Assembly: GCA_021806765.1 (NCBI GenBank)
Contig: JAJZQR010000104.1
Coordinates: 1 to 16,517 of the forward strand
Origin: Chloroflexota bacterium
Lineage (GTDB): Bacteria > Chloroflexota > UBA6077
Length of the DNA: 16,517 nt
Direction: 5' to 3'
Shown here one piece after another: positions 1 through 6,446 of the stretch; position 1 is the stretch's first letter; each line of letters opens with the position of its first letter. The position numbers were made by a program, and so were the translations under genes. The notes below the pieces were generated by a model. The model was not told where the DNA came from. It worked only from the letters and a program-made list of their open reading frames with translations, and did not search any database.

Positions 1-1
1 G

Positions 2-1204
2 AAGAACTACCCCTATCCCGACCTGATGAAGGGGTACCAGATCTCCCAGTACGACATGCCCTTCAGCCACGATGGTTGGGTGCAGGTGGAGGTGGAGGGC
101 GAGACGACTCGGGTGGGCATCATCCGGGTCCACCTGGAGGAGGACACCGCCAAGCTGCTCCACGTCACCGACGAGAACGGCCAGGCTTACAGTCTGGTGG
201 ACGTCAACCGCTCCGGGACCCCCCTCATGGAGATCGTGGGCGCCCCGGACATCCGCACGCCCCAGCAGGCTCGAGCCTATCTGGTCAAGCTGAGGGCGAT
301 CCTCCAGGCCCTCGGGGTCTCCACGGGCAACATGGAGGAGGGCTCCTTCCGCTGCGACACCAACGTGTCCATCCGCCCGAAGGGGAGCAAGGAGTTCGGC
401 GCCAAGGTGGAGGTGAAGAACCTCAACTCCTTCCGTGCCGTCCAGCGAGCCCTGGAGTACGAGATCCAGCGCCAGGCGGCCGTTCTGGACCAGGGAGGCC
501 GCATAGAGCAGGAGACCCGGGGATGGGTGGAGGAGCGGGGCGTCACGGTGAGCCAGCGCACCAAGGAGTTCGCGCACGACTACCGCTACTTCCCGGAGCC
601 CGACCTGCCGCCCATGGTGGTCAGCCGGGAGTGGGTGGAGGGCGTCCGCGCGAAGTTGCCGGAATTGCCGGATGCCCGACGGGACCGCTTCGTGGCCCAG
701 TTCGGACTGGACGTCGAGAGCGCCCGACTGCTCACGGAGAGCAGGGCGACCGCGGAGTTCTTCGAGAAGACCGTGAGCCTCTACCCGAACCCCAAGGCGA
801 TATCCAACTGGATGCAGGGTGAACTGTTCCGGCTGCTGAAGGACGGCGAGGGCGACGTCAGCGGCACCAAGCTGACCCCCGAGATGATGGCCGAGCTGCT
901 GCAGATGGTGGAGAAGGGGTCCATCAACGCCCGCACCGCCAAGGAAGTGTTCGAGGAGATGTTCAACACCGGCGCGACGGCTGCAACCATCGTGAGGGAG
1001 AAGGGGCTCTCTCAGATCAGCGACACCGCCCATCTGGAGGTGGTCGTCGAGGACGTGATCAAGAACAACCCTCAGGCCGTGGTCGATTTCAAGGCGGGCA
1101 AGGCTCCGGCCATTGGCTTTCTGGTGGGCCAGGTGATGAAGCTCACCCGCGGCCAGGCCAACCCGGGCGTGGTGAACAAGCTCTTGAAGGACAAACTGGG
1201 GTAG
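2..1204 (+). CDS. gatB: Aspartyl/glutamyl-tRNA amidotransferase subunit B, 5' truncated by window edge
   Basis: GatB is the kinase/transamidase subunit of GatCAB, which converts Glu-tRNA(Gln) and Asp-tRNA(Asn) to Gln-tRNA and Asn-tRNA in the cytoplasm using ammonia from GatA. The frame is open from base 2 and begins KNYPYPDLMKGYQISQYD, the GatB signature, so the true start lies to the left and roughly 75 N-terminal residues are missing. An internal ATG at 26 is in frame but lies inside this conserved motif and is not the start. Further family blocks follow: DVNRSGTPLMEIV, a region of the form GNMEEGSFRCDTN, VEVKNLNSF, and RYFPEPDLPP. The last 150 residues form the helical GatB/YqeY tail domain that contacts tRNA, ending KLLKDKLG at TAG. 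A strong hairpin follows 16 bp after the stop. Identification is very secure. Confidence 0.97.
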   Translation, partial: KNYPYPDLMKGYQISQYDMPFSHDGWVQVEVEGETTRVGIIRVHLEEDTAKLLHVTDENGQAYSLVDVNRSGTPLMEIVGAPDIRTPQQARAYLVKLRAILQALGVSTGNMEEGSFRCDTNVSIRPKGSKEFGAKVEVKNLNSFRAVQRALEYEIQRQAAVLDQGGRIEQETRGWVEERGVTVSQRTKEFAHDYRYFPEPDLPPMVVSREWVEGVRAKLPELPDARRDRFVAQFGLDVESARLLTESRATAEFFEKTVSLYPNPKAISNWMQGELFRLLKDGEGDVSGTKLTPEMMAELLQMVEKGSINARTAKEVFEEMFNTGATAATIVREKGLSQISDTAHLEVVVEDVIKNNPQAVVDFKAGKAPAIGFLVGQVMKLTRGQANPGVVNKLLKDKLG

Positions 1205-1220
1205 GATACCTAACCCCCTG

Positions 1221-1245
1221 CCCCCTTCCCGATGCGGGAAGGGGG
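1221..1245 (+). terminator. C/G-rich hairpin downstream of gatB, probable terminator and member of a dispersed repeat family
   Basis: A perfect 11-bp stem (CCCCCTTCCCG at 1221-1231, CGGGAAGGGGG at 1235-1245) closes on the three-base loop ATG, then runs into TTCCTATT. It begins 16 bp after the gatB stop, so it would end the gatB transcript, although the T-tract is short. The same C-rich/G-rich style recurs at 1254-1291, 10137-10170 and 11389-11450, so it is probably a repeat element recruited as a terminator. Confidence 0.6.
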
Positions 1246-1253
1246 TTCCTATT

Positions 1254-1291
1254 CTCTCCCCTCCCCGCGTCGGGGAAGGGCCGGGGGAGAG
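1254..1291. repeat. Second C-rich palindromic repeat after gatB
   Basis: The outer arms CTCTCCCC (1254-1261) and GGGGAGAG (1284-1291) are perfectly complementary. Inside them, TCCCCG (1262-1267) and CGGGGA (1271-1276) pair around loop CGT, and seven bases (1277-1283) are left unpaired on one side. It directly follows the 1221-1245 hairpin and looks like a degenerate copy of the same element family. Confidence 0.55.
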
Positions 1292-1334
1292 GTCTCGCTT
1301 GTTCCCCTATCTCCGCTTCCTCTCCCTTCTGCCG

Positions 1335-1340
1335 TATAAT
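1335..1340 (+). promoter_or_regulatory. Consensus -10 element (TATAAT) upstream of the broken toxin-antitoxin pair
   Basis: A perfect TATAAT lies 19 bp before the ATG at 1360 in otherwise GC-rich sequence. No clear -35 hexamer is found 16-18 bp further upstream (that stretch is C-rich). Transcription would start only about a dozen bases before the gene. Inverted CATGG (1345-1349) and CCATG (1358-1362) segments flank the ribosome binding site. Confidence 0.4.
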
Positions 1341-1359
1341 GTTGCATGGGAGGCCAACC

Positions 1360-1548
1360 ATGAAACAGTTCGATGCACCATCTCCTAAGATCAAGCTCCC
1401 GCCATCCGAGCCGATCACATCGCGTGAATTCGAACGCCGTCGTCGAGTAGTAGCCAGGATCCTGGAGCGGCGCCGCAGGATCGGACCAATCGGCATTCGC
1501 GCCCAGGATCTGGTCCGCGAGGTCCGGGAGGAAGCCGAGCGTGGCTGA
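1360..1548 (+). CDS. Small VapB-like antitoxin (type II toxin-antitoxin)
   Basis: A 62-residue, Arg-rich basic protein. The start is ATG 1360, because GGGAGG lies a few bases upstream; an earlier in-frame ATG at 1339 overlaps the -10 box and has no ribosome binding site. The sequence runs from a Pro/Lys-rich N-terminus through a helix of the type EFERRRRVVARILERRRRI to the tail IGPIGIRAQDLVREVREEAE. That tail resembles the toxin-wrapping end of short VapB-type antitoxins that precede PIN genes. Its last codons overlap the GTG start of the next reading frame (GTGGCTGA), the usual translational coupling of such pairs. The antitoxin call rests mainly on this context; no DNA-binding fold is clear by eye. 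The partner toxin is truncated, so this may be an orphan or solitary antitoxin. Confidence 0.6.
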   Translation: MKQFDAPSPKIKLPPSEPITSREFERRRRVVARILERRRRIGPIGIRAQDLVREVREEAERG

Positions 1549-1693
1549 GGTGCCGCGCTACGTCTTGGACGCCTCCGTGGCCGTCAAGTGGCACCTGGAC
1601 GACGAAGACCACGCCGAGCAGGCCCTCGCGGTCTTGGCCGACTACGAGAGCGGCAGGATCTCCTTAGCGGCAAGATCTCCCTGGAGTCGATGA
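1541..1693 (+). pseudogene. Truncated VapC-like PIN-domain toxin (N-terminal remnant, 50 codons)
   Basis: From GTG 1541 the frame reads MAEVPRYVLDASVAVKWHLD and then DDEDHAEQALAVLADYESGRISLAA. This is the start of a PIN ribonuclease: beta strand, first catalytic Asp in VLDASVAVKW, then the first helices. It ends at TGA 1691 after RSPWSR, where a full PIN domain of about 130 residues would continue. The second, third and fourth acidic residues are therefore missing and the product should be inactive. Just before the break is a near-repeat of GGCA(G/A)GATCTCC at about 1652 and 1669, which might mark the deletion or rearrangement point. The next gene starts 60 bp later. This is a degraded toxin next to an intact antitoxin gene. 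Confidence 0.7.
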
Positions 1694-1753
1694 GGGAGTT
1701 GCGGATCATGGTTGCTATGGGTGATGTGGTAGCTGCCACGGCGGGAGGTGAGC

Positions 1754-3529
1754 ATGGCTACCGAGAGTGGTTTCGCCAGGTTGGTTTCGGCGCTCAAGGA
1801 TCAGAGGTCGGGGGTGAGGTGTAGAGCGGCGATAGGATTGGCGACACTGGGAGATGCCCGGGCCGTTGATGCCCTGGTCGCGGCTCTGGCGGACGGGGAC
1901 AATGAAGTGCGTGACGCCGTTGTGTTCGCGCTGGGCAGACTCGGTGATCGCCGTGCCTTCGAGCCGCTGGTGCGAGTGCTTGAGACTGACATCAGGATGA
2001 TCCGGGCGCGCGCTGCATCTGCATTGGGGGAGTTGGGCGATCGAAGGGTAGTCGACCCCTTGGCTCGGGCGCTCAACTACGGTGAAGGGTGGCAACTGTG
2101 GGTAGCGGCTGCTGAGGCACTCGCGAAGCTGGGTGACTCCCGCGGGCTAGCGTTTCTGCTCGACGAACTTGACGAGGAGTTCGAGTACCTTCGTCAGGAG
2201 GCTGCCGTCGCCTTGGGTCGGCTTGGCCGCGCTGAAGCCGTTGAGCCCCTGTTGGGGATTCTCACGGAGGAGGACGAGGAGCTCCGCAGCCGTGCTGCCG
2301 AGGTCCTGGTCCACTTCGACGATCCTCGGGTCGCTGCCCGCATCACCTCGCTGCTGCGTGACGAGAGTCTGCCGGTCCGGTCTGCAGCGGTACGCTCACT
2401 TGCACTGTTGAAGGATCCCCGCACTGTTGAGTTCTTGATGGCGGCCCTCAGCGACCAGGCCGTCGTGGTTCGGCTTTGGGCCGTAAAGGGACTCGGCTAC
2501 CTGCGGGACACTCGCGTGTTGGATGCCCTGCTCCCGGCACTCCACGATGAGGCAGTGGTAGTCCGCGTTTGGGCAGTAAGAGGGTTGAGCTACTTGCGCG
2601 ATATGCGCACGCTGCAGCCTTTGATTGAAGCGATGCGCGACGGAAGCGCCCCCGTCCGGGCCGAGGCGGCCCATGCCCTTGGGAGGTTTCACGACCCTGA
2701 TTGCACGTTCGCTGATGATTTCGATCTCTTCGCTATGCCAAATAGCGCCGCCATCGATCCCTTGTTCGACGTATCCGCTGTGCCAAGCAGCATCGTCGTC
2801 GATCCCCTGATCGCAGCGCTCGAGGACCGAAGTCCCTGGGTTCGCATGAGAGCAGCAGAGGCTCTGGGCGAGTTTGGTGATCTCGACAAGCCCTTTGGCG
2901 ACACCGCCGCTTGGAGCCCTCGTGCGTGTGAAGCTCTAGCGGCAAAGCTATCAGACGCCAGCACAGGGGTGCGAACGGCAGCCGCTTTGGCAATGGCGAA
3001 GCTAGGTGATGTGGCACATGCGGGAGTGCTGCCTCTGCTGCTGGAGCACCCCGACGCTGAAATCCGTAAGAGAGCCGCGCGGCTTCTGCGAAACGTCAAC
3101 GATCGTGGGCAGATAGAGGCCCTCATCTCGGCACTCGCGCACCCCGAGCCAAGGATCCGCCAGGCCGCAGCGGATGCTTTGGGAGGACTGGGTGACTTGC
3201 GCGCAGTCGAGCCCCTCTTGTGGAGGTTGGAGGATGGCAGGAGGACTCAAGACATAGATGCCGCAAATGTGAGATGCAGCGTGGTGACTGCGCTCGGCAA
3301 GCTGGGTGACCCTCGTGCGATCGAGTCACTCATCTCCACCGCTCTCAGGGATGCGGACTGGAAAGTGCGAGAGGCGGCGGGGCGCGCTCTGGCGCGATTC
3401 CCGTCCGGATGGGACGATACTGCGCTGAAGGAAGCGTTGCACGACCAGAGCGCCATTGTTCGCGAGGCCGCTGCCATGGTGCTTGCCGAAGTGGCGAGAG
3501 CGTGGGGAGAGATGAAGGGCGGAACCTAA
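1754..3529 (+). CDS. HEAT-repeat protein (PBS-lyase-type HEAT repeats), about 17 repeats
   Basis: A 591-residue solenoid with no other recognisable domain. Units of 26-33 residues repeat the pattern L-x2-AL-x-D-x4-VR-x2-AA-x-ALG-x-LGD; I count about 17 by eye from residue 9 to the C-terminus. Units 8 and 9 (VVVRLWAVKGLGYLRD and VVVRVWAVRGLSYLRD) are almost identical, suggesting recent duplication. After unit 10 comes an acidic insert (CTFADDFDLF) followed by a 15-residue tandem duplication. No signal peptide or membrane segment is seen, so it should be a cytoplasmic scaffold. ATG 1754 is chosen because GGGAGG ends five bases upstream; a GTG at 1748 overlaps that site. Similar proteins include phycobilin-lyase-like and oxidoreductase-like HEAT proteins, but no catalytic role can be assigned. 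It stands alone between two toxin-antitoxin loci and its codons are less GC-biased than those of gatB or dnaE, hinting at accessory origin. Confidence 0.88.
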   Translation: MATESGFARLVSALKDQRSGVRCRAAIGLATLGDARAVDALVAALADGDNEVRDAVVFALGRLGDRRAFEPLVRVLETDIRMIRARAASALGELGDRRVVDPLARALNYGEGWQLWVAAAEALAKLGDSRGLAFLLDELDEEFEYLRQEAAVALGRLGRAEAVEPLLGILTEEDEELRSRAAEVLVHFDDPRVAARITSLLRDESLPVRSAAVRSLALLKDPRTVEFLMAALSDQAVVVRLWAVKGLGYLRDTRVLDALLPALHDEAVVVRVWAVRGLSYLRDMRTLQPLIEAMRDGSAPVRAEAAHALGRFHDPDCTFADDFDLFAMPNSAAIDPLFDVSAVPSSIVVDPLIAALEDRSPWVRMRAAEALGEFGDLDKPFGDTAAWSPRACEALAAKLSDASTGVRTAAALAMAKLGDVAHAGVLPLLLEHPDAEIRKRAARLLRNVNDRGQIEALISALAHPEPRIRQAAADALGGLGDLRAVEPLLWRLEDGRRTQDIDAANVRCSVVTALGKLGDPRAIESLISTALRDADWKVREAAGRALARFPSGWDDTALKEALHDQSAIVREAAAMVLAEVARAWGEMKGGT

Positions 3530-3561
3530 CTCAGCTCCTTGAACCGTCGCTGTCCATCGTT

Positions 3562-3577
3562 GCAGATCTGCTATACT
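3562..3577 (+). promoter_or_regulatory. Extended -10 promoter abutting a 10-bp palindrome, upstream of the DUF433/DUF5615 pair
   Basis: GCAGATCTGC (3562-3571) is a perfect palindrome that runs directly into TATACT (3572-3577); TGC before the hexamer makes an extended -10. No good -35 is spaced correctly. A further inverted pair, CCTTG (3581-3585) and CAAGG (3591-3595), overlaps the ribosome binding site AAGGAG. A palindrome overlapping the core promoter is what an autorepressing toxin-antitoxin operon would show. Binding by the product is inferred only. Confidence 0.45.
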
Positions 3578-3599
3578 CTTCCTTGTCCAGCAAGGAGAT

Positions 3600-3848
3600 G
3601 TGAGTGCAGTGGCAAAGGATCAGCCATCCTATCAAGAGCGGATTATCCGTGACCCGAATATCATGGTGGGTAAGCCCGTGGTTAGGGGCACGCGCATTCC
3701 AGTCGAACTGATCCTTCAGCACCTGGAGGAGAATCCAGACTTGGAAGACCTCTTTGCTGCCTTCCCCAGGCTAACCAGGGAAGACGTGCGAGCATGTCTC
3801 GCGTACGCTCGTGCGGTCCTGGAGAGAGAGCGCCGAGGCGCAGCTTGA
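3600..3848 (+). CDS. DUF433 antitoxin
   Basis: An 82-residue (or 79-residue) DUF433 protein, the antitoxin class normally paired with DUF5615 PIN-like toxins. The hallmark is IMVGKPVVRGTRIPVELILQ (about residues 21-40), followed by a helix-turn-helix-like stretch and the C-terminal block LTREDVRACLAYARAVLERE. It is expected to neutralise the downstream toxin and repress its own promoter. The start is uncertain: GTG 3600 lies only two bases after AAGGAG, whereas the in-frame GTG 3609 (protein starting MAKDQPSYQ) is 11 bases away; neither spacing is ideal. The gene is 31 bp before the toxin. The assignment to DUF433 is secure by motif. Confidence 0.9.
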   Translation: MSAVAKDQPSYQERIIRDPNIMVGKPVVRGTRIPVELILQHLEENPDLEDLFAAFPRLTREDVRACLAYARAVLERERRGAA

Positions 3849-3879
3849 CGTGTGCCAGTTGTCGTCCCTGTAGCAAGGC

Positions 3880-4239
3880 ATGAAGTTCCTCGTCGACGAA
3901 AGCTCCGATGCTCGATTGGCTGCCTATCTGAAAGGCCTCGGTCACGATGCCACTACCGTAGCCCGTGATTATGGCTCATCTTTGGCGGATTCCGACGTCC
4001 TGGCAATCGCGCGGCGCGAGCAGCGCGTTCTGATCACCAACGATCGCGACTTCGGCGAGTTGGTGTTCCGCCTCGAACAGGCCCACTCGGGGGTAATCTT
4101 CCTCCGGTTAAACACGACCAGCCTCGCAGCGAAAATCGAGCGCCTCAACCACATCCTCAGTCATTACTCGGACCGCCTCGACCGGTTTCTCGTAGTAACG
4201 GAGCGAACTGTGCGTGTGCGCTCCGCAGGGAGCAGGTGA
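3880..4239 (+). CDS. DUF5615 PIN-like toxin
   Basis: A 119-residue PIN-like (Mut7-C type) protein, the expected partner of the DUF433 antitoxin. It opens with MKFLVDESSDARLAAYLKGL, giving the acidic pair Asp6-Glu7. It continues through the helix block ATTVARDYGSSLADSDVLAIARREQRVLITNDRDFGELVF, which has the family Asp residues in LADSDVL and TNDRDFG, then GVIFLRL. The family is predicted to be an RNase using these acidic residues to hold metal. All family landmarks are present and the length is normal, so it looks intact. The ATG is preceded only by a weak CAAGG, so expression may depend on the upstream cistron. Confidence 0.9.
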   Translation: MKFLVDESSDARLAAYLKGLGHDATTVARDYGSSLADSDVLAIARREQRVLITNDRDFGELVFRLEQAHSGVIFLRLNTTSLAAKIERLNHILSHYSDRLDRFLVVTERTVRVRSAGSR

Positions 4240-4338
4240 TGCCATCATGGTAGGGTTGTTGCCATGTTGCCCGTGGGTGCATCATCACGACTGCGAGCGG
4301 GCACTAAGATTCGAGACAGCGGGCGCCGATGAGGAAGC

Positions 4339-5622
4339 ATGGCTAAGAAAGAACGCAAGGTAATAGGGCCGGTCGAGCTGACGGATATGGCCTACGGCGG
4401 GGAGGCGGTGGGACGCCACGAGGGGCTGGTGATCTTCGCCTACCTGGGAGCTGTAGGGGACATCGCCAACGTCGACGTCACCGTCACCAAGAAGAGCTTC
4501 GCCCGAGGCAGCATCGTCGATCTGATCAAGCCCTCGGATCTGCGCACCGAGCCCCCCTGCCCCTACTTCGGCAACTGCGGCGGCTGCCAGTGGCAGCACA
4601 TTCGCTACCAGGAGCAGCTGAACACCAAAACCCACCTGGTGGCTGAGGCCTTCGAGCGGATCGGCCACCTGCCCACCGAGGTCCGGCCAACCCTGGGGAT
4701 GGAGGATCCCTGGCACTACCGCAACACCATGGAGTTCGGCTTTACCTTCGAGGGCGAGCCCGGCCTCCGGCGGTTGCGGGGCCACCGGATCGTGCCGATC
4801 AAGGAGTGCATCATCTCCCGTCGGGAGATCAACGAGGTGCTCGACCTGCTGTGGGCGTGCTTCGTCCAGGATAAGATGGCGGAGGTTCTGCCCCACAACG
4901 CCTTCGTTCGGGTGGGTGATGGTCCAGGGCCTCGGGTCGTGGTGGGCCTCTTCGGCCACGGCGATTGGCCCGAGATTGCCGACCGGATGGTGAGGGAGCG
5001 GCCCGACCTGATCGCCGGTGTGGTCCAGCGGAAGGGACGAGGCTCCGAGAAGGGCCGGGTCCTCTTCGGCCGGGAGCACACCGAGCACCAGCTGCTGGAC
5101 AAGCGCTACCGGGCCAGCGTCGCCTCCTTCTTCCAGGTGAACCGGACCCAGGTCGAGGTGCTGATCCAGACGGCGTTGGGCTGGCTGGATCCCCAGCCCG
5201 GCGAGACCATCCTGGATGCCTACTCGGGCGTCGGCACCTTCTCCTTACAGCTGGACGAAAAAGCCGGCAGAATCATCGCCGTAGAGGCCAGTCCATCGGC
5301 CAACGTGGATGCTAGAATAAACGGTGCCGGGTTGGCCAACCTGGATCTGGTGGAAGGGAACTTCGGCGAGGTATCCCTACCGGTGGATCGGGTCGACGGC
5401 GTCGTCATAGACCCGCCTCGAGGAGGGATCGCCCCCGAGGGGATGAGTGGCCTCCTGGGGCTGTCGCCCCGGCGGATTGTCTACGTCTCGTGCGACCCCA
5501 CCACCCTGGCCCGGGACGCCGCCCTGCTGGTGGGCGCTGGCTACCGGCTGGAACGGGTCCAGCCTATCGACCTCTTCCCGCAGACCTACCACGTGGAGAC
5601 GGTGGCCCTTTTTCTGCGCTGA
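4339..5622 (+). CDS. rlmD: 23S rRNA (uracil-5-)-methyltransferase, RlmD/RlmCD-like
   Basis: A 427-residue class I SAM-dependent methyltransferase that makes 5-methyluridine in 23S rRNA. Residues 8-62 form a TRAM RNA-binding domain (VIGPVELTDMAYGGEAVGR). Cys74, Cys80 and Cys83 (CPYFGNCGGC) with Cys157 (KECII) should bind a [4Fe-4S] cluster. FFQVN (264-268) precedes the SAM motif LDAYSGVGTFSL (292-303). The target-binding motif DPPRGG is at 358-363, the nucleophilic Cys385 is in SCDPTTLARD, and Glu420 near the end is the likely base. ATG 4339 has GAGG four bases upstream. It is probably monocistronic, since toxin-antitoxin genes lie on both sides. The last codons (VALFLR stop) reappear at 6421-6441. 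TrmA is excluded by the iron-sulfur cysteines and the TRAM domain; the exact uridine targeted cannot be told from sequence. Confidence 0.9.
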   Translation: MAKKERKVIGPVELTDMAYGGEAVGRHEGLVIFAYLGAVGDIANVDVTVTKKSFARGSIVDLIKPSDLRTEPPCPYFGNCGGCQWQHIRYQEQLNTKTHLVAEAFERIGHLPTEVRPTLGMEDPWHYRNTMEFGFTFEGEPGLRRLRGHRIVPIKECIISRREINEVLDLLWACFVQDKMAEVLPHNAFVRVGDGPGPRVVVGLFGHGDWPEIADRMVRERPDLIAGVVQRKGRGSEKGRVLFGREHTEHQLLDKRYRASVASFFQVNRTQVEVLIQTALGWLDPQPGETILDAYSGVGTFSLQLDEKAGRIIAVEASPSANVDARINGAGLANLDLVEGNFGEVSLPVDRVDGVVIDPPRGGIAPEGMSGLLGLSPRRIVYVSCDPTTLARDAALLVGAGYRLERVQPIDLFPQTYHVETVALFLR

Positions 5623-5642
5623 GGCGCTCTGGCTACTCTGCA

Positions 5643-5684
5643 TTGACATATTCCATGGTATGATACTCCTCGAATGGAGAGTAT
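5643..5684 (+). promoter_or_regulatory. AT-rich promoter/operator region of the RHH-PIN module
   Basis: TTGACA (5643-5648) and TATGAT (5659-5664) lie in a short AT-rich patch, but the 10-bp spacing is too small for both to serve one sigma-70 promoter. Overlapping them are the palindrome GTATGATAC (5658-5666) and the inverted pair ATACTC (5663-5668) / GAGTAT (5679-5684). Ribbon-helix-helix antitoxins bind such short inverted or direct half-sites, so this is a good candidate operator for the gene at 5700. Confidence 0.45.
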
Positions 5685-5699
5685 ACATGGAGGGAGTCA

Positions 5700-5963
5700 A
5701 TGGCAAAAGCAGCTGCAAAGAAGGCGCAGGTGGTCCTGAGCGAAGACCAGTATCAGCTTCTGGATGAGTACGCTCGAGCGCAGGGAATGACGGTGAGTTC
5801 TCTTCTGCGAGAGAGCCTGGAGCGTACTCTCATCGCATCCCTGCAGCGCCGGCGTCGCGAGGCTGCTTTGAGTCGACTCACCGGCCAGCAGCTTCCCACC
5901 GCTGATTGGGATGTCATCGAACGCGAGCTGGAGGAGCGCTGGGCCGGTCATGACTACCAGTGA
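5700..5963 (+). CDS. Ribbon-helix-helix (CopG/VapB-type) antitoxin
   Basis: An 87-residue protein. A basic N-terminus (MAKAAAKKAQ) leads to VVLSEDQYQLLDEYARAQGMTVSSLLRESLERTL (about residues 11-44), the strand-helix-helix pattern of MetJ/Arc-type DNA-binding antitoxins, in which VSSLLRESL is the second helix. The C-terminal part (DWDVIERELEERWAGHDY) is acidic and probably masks the toxin. ATG 5700 has a strong GGAGGGAG ribosome site three bases upstream. Its end overlaps the next gene by 14 bp, fitting coupled expression of an autoregulated pair. No strong terminator separates it from the methyltransferase gene. Confidence 0.85.
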   Translation: MAKAAAKKAQVVLSEDQYQLLDEYARAQGMTVSSLLRESLERTLIASLQRRRREAALSRLTGQQLPTADWDVIERELEERWAGHDYQ

Positions 5964-6375
5964 GTTGATGATGGTGGACAGCAACGTTCCCATGTACGCT
6001 GCCGGACAGGAGCATCCCTACCGAAACCCATGCCGGAGGGTGCTTGAACGGATAGTGGCGGGAGAACTGGAGGCTGTGACCAACGTCGAGGTCCACCAGG
6101 AGATCCTGCATCGGTACATAGCCATCGGTCTGACCGCGAAGGGGCGCGAGGTCAGCCAGGATTTCCAGTACATCGTGCCGCTCGTCCTGCCCGTGAGTCT
6201 CGATGAGATCGAGCTGGCCAGGGATCTCTCGGCCAGGTACCCCGAGTTGCCCGCTCGGGACCTGGTTCATCTGTCGGTGATGCTGAACCACGGTATCGAG
6301 GTCGTGGTCAGCGCGGACCGGCATTTCGATCGATGCTCAGAGATTCGCCGTCTCGATCCATCTGCGCTGGTCTGA
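5950..6375 (+). CDS. PIN-domain toxin (VapC-type ribonuclease)
   Basis: From ATG 5950 this is a 141-residue PIN protein; ATG 5968 and 5971 are alternative starts just before MVDSNVPMYAAG. I prefer 5950 because a GAGGAG-like site lies about 14 bases upstream and overlap with the antitoxin is typical, but this is uncertain. The acidic centre can be followed: Asp in MVDSNVPMY, Glu in TNVEVHQEIL, Asp in ARDLVHLSVM, and Asp in VSADRHFD. The family cleaves tRNA or rRNA using Mg2+ and is held inactive by the cognate antitoxin. The protein is complete and looks active, unlike the PIN fragment at 1541. A copy of the methyltransferase gene end starts 46 bp after the stop. Confidence 0.87.
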   Translation: MTTSELMMVDSNVPMYAAGQEHPYRNPCRRVLERIVAGELEAVTNVEVHQEILHRYIAIGLTAKGREVSQDFQYIVPLVLPVSLDEIELARDLSARYPELPARDLVHLSVMLNHGIEVVVSADRHFDRCSEIRRLDPSALV

Positions 6376-6420
6376 ATCGCATGGGCTGACCGAGAGTTGT
6401 TCGCTAGCTTGTTCCAAGCA

Positions 6421-6441
6421 GTGGCCCTTTTCCTGCGCTAG
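6421..6441 (+). repeat. Relic or duplicate of the 3' end of the methyltransferase gene
   Basis: Bases 6421-6439 match 5602-5620 at 18 of 19 positions. Read in the same frame they encode VALFLR followed by TAG, against VALFLR followed by TGA in the real gene; the only internal change (TTC for TTT) is synonymous. The two copies bracket the RHH-PIN module. This looks like a target-site or attachment-site duplication, or the displaced original end of the gene. Confidence 0.7.
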
Positions 6442-6446
6442 GTTGT

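Noticed and set aside
1694..1753. Continuation of the PIN toxin in another frame before the HEAT gene
   Set aside because: The other frames give sequence such as MRELRIMVAMGDVVAATAGG, which does not match the expected middle of a PIN domain.
3530..3544. Possible copy of the gatB gene end (AGCTC-TTGAA similarity) after the HEAT gene
   Set aside because: Only about ten bases match and a gap is needed, so it is far weaker than the methyltransferase-end duplication.
4240..4338. Possible gene or regulatory RNA between the DUF5615 toxin and the methyltransferase
   Set aside because: The 99-bp gap shows no convincing frame, hairpin or promoter pair.
5643..5664. TTGACA/TATGAT as a standard sigma-70 promoter
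   Set aside because: The spacing is 10 bp instead of about 17. The hexamers may serve separately, so I listed the region only as a candidate operator/promoter patch.
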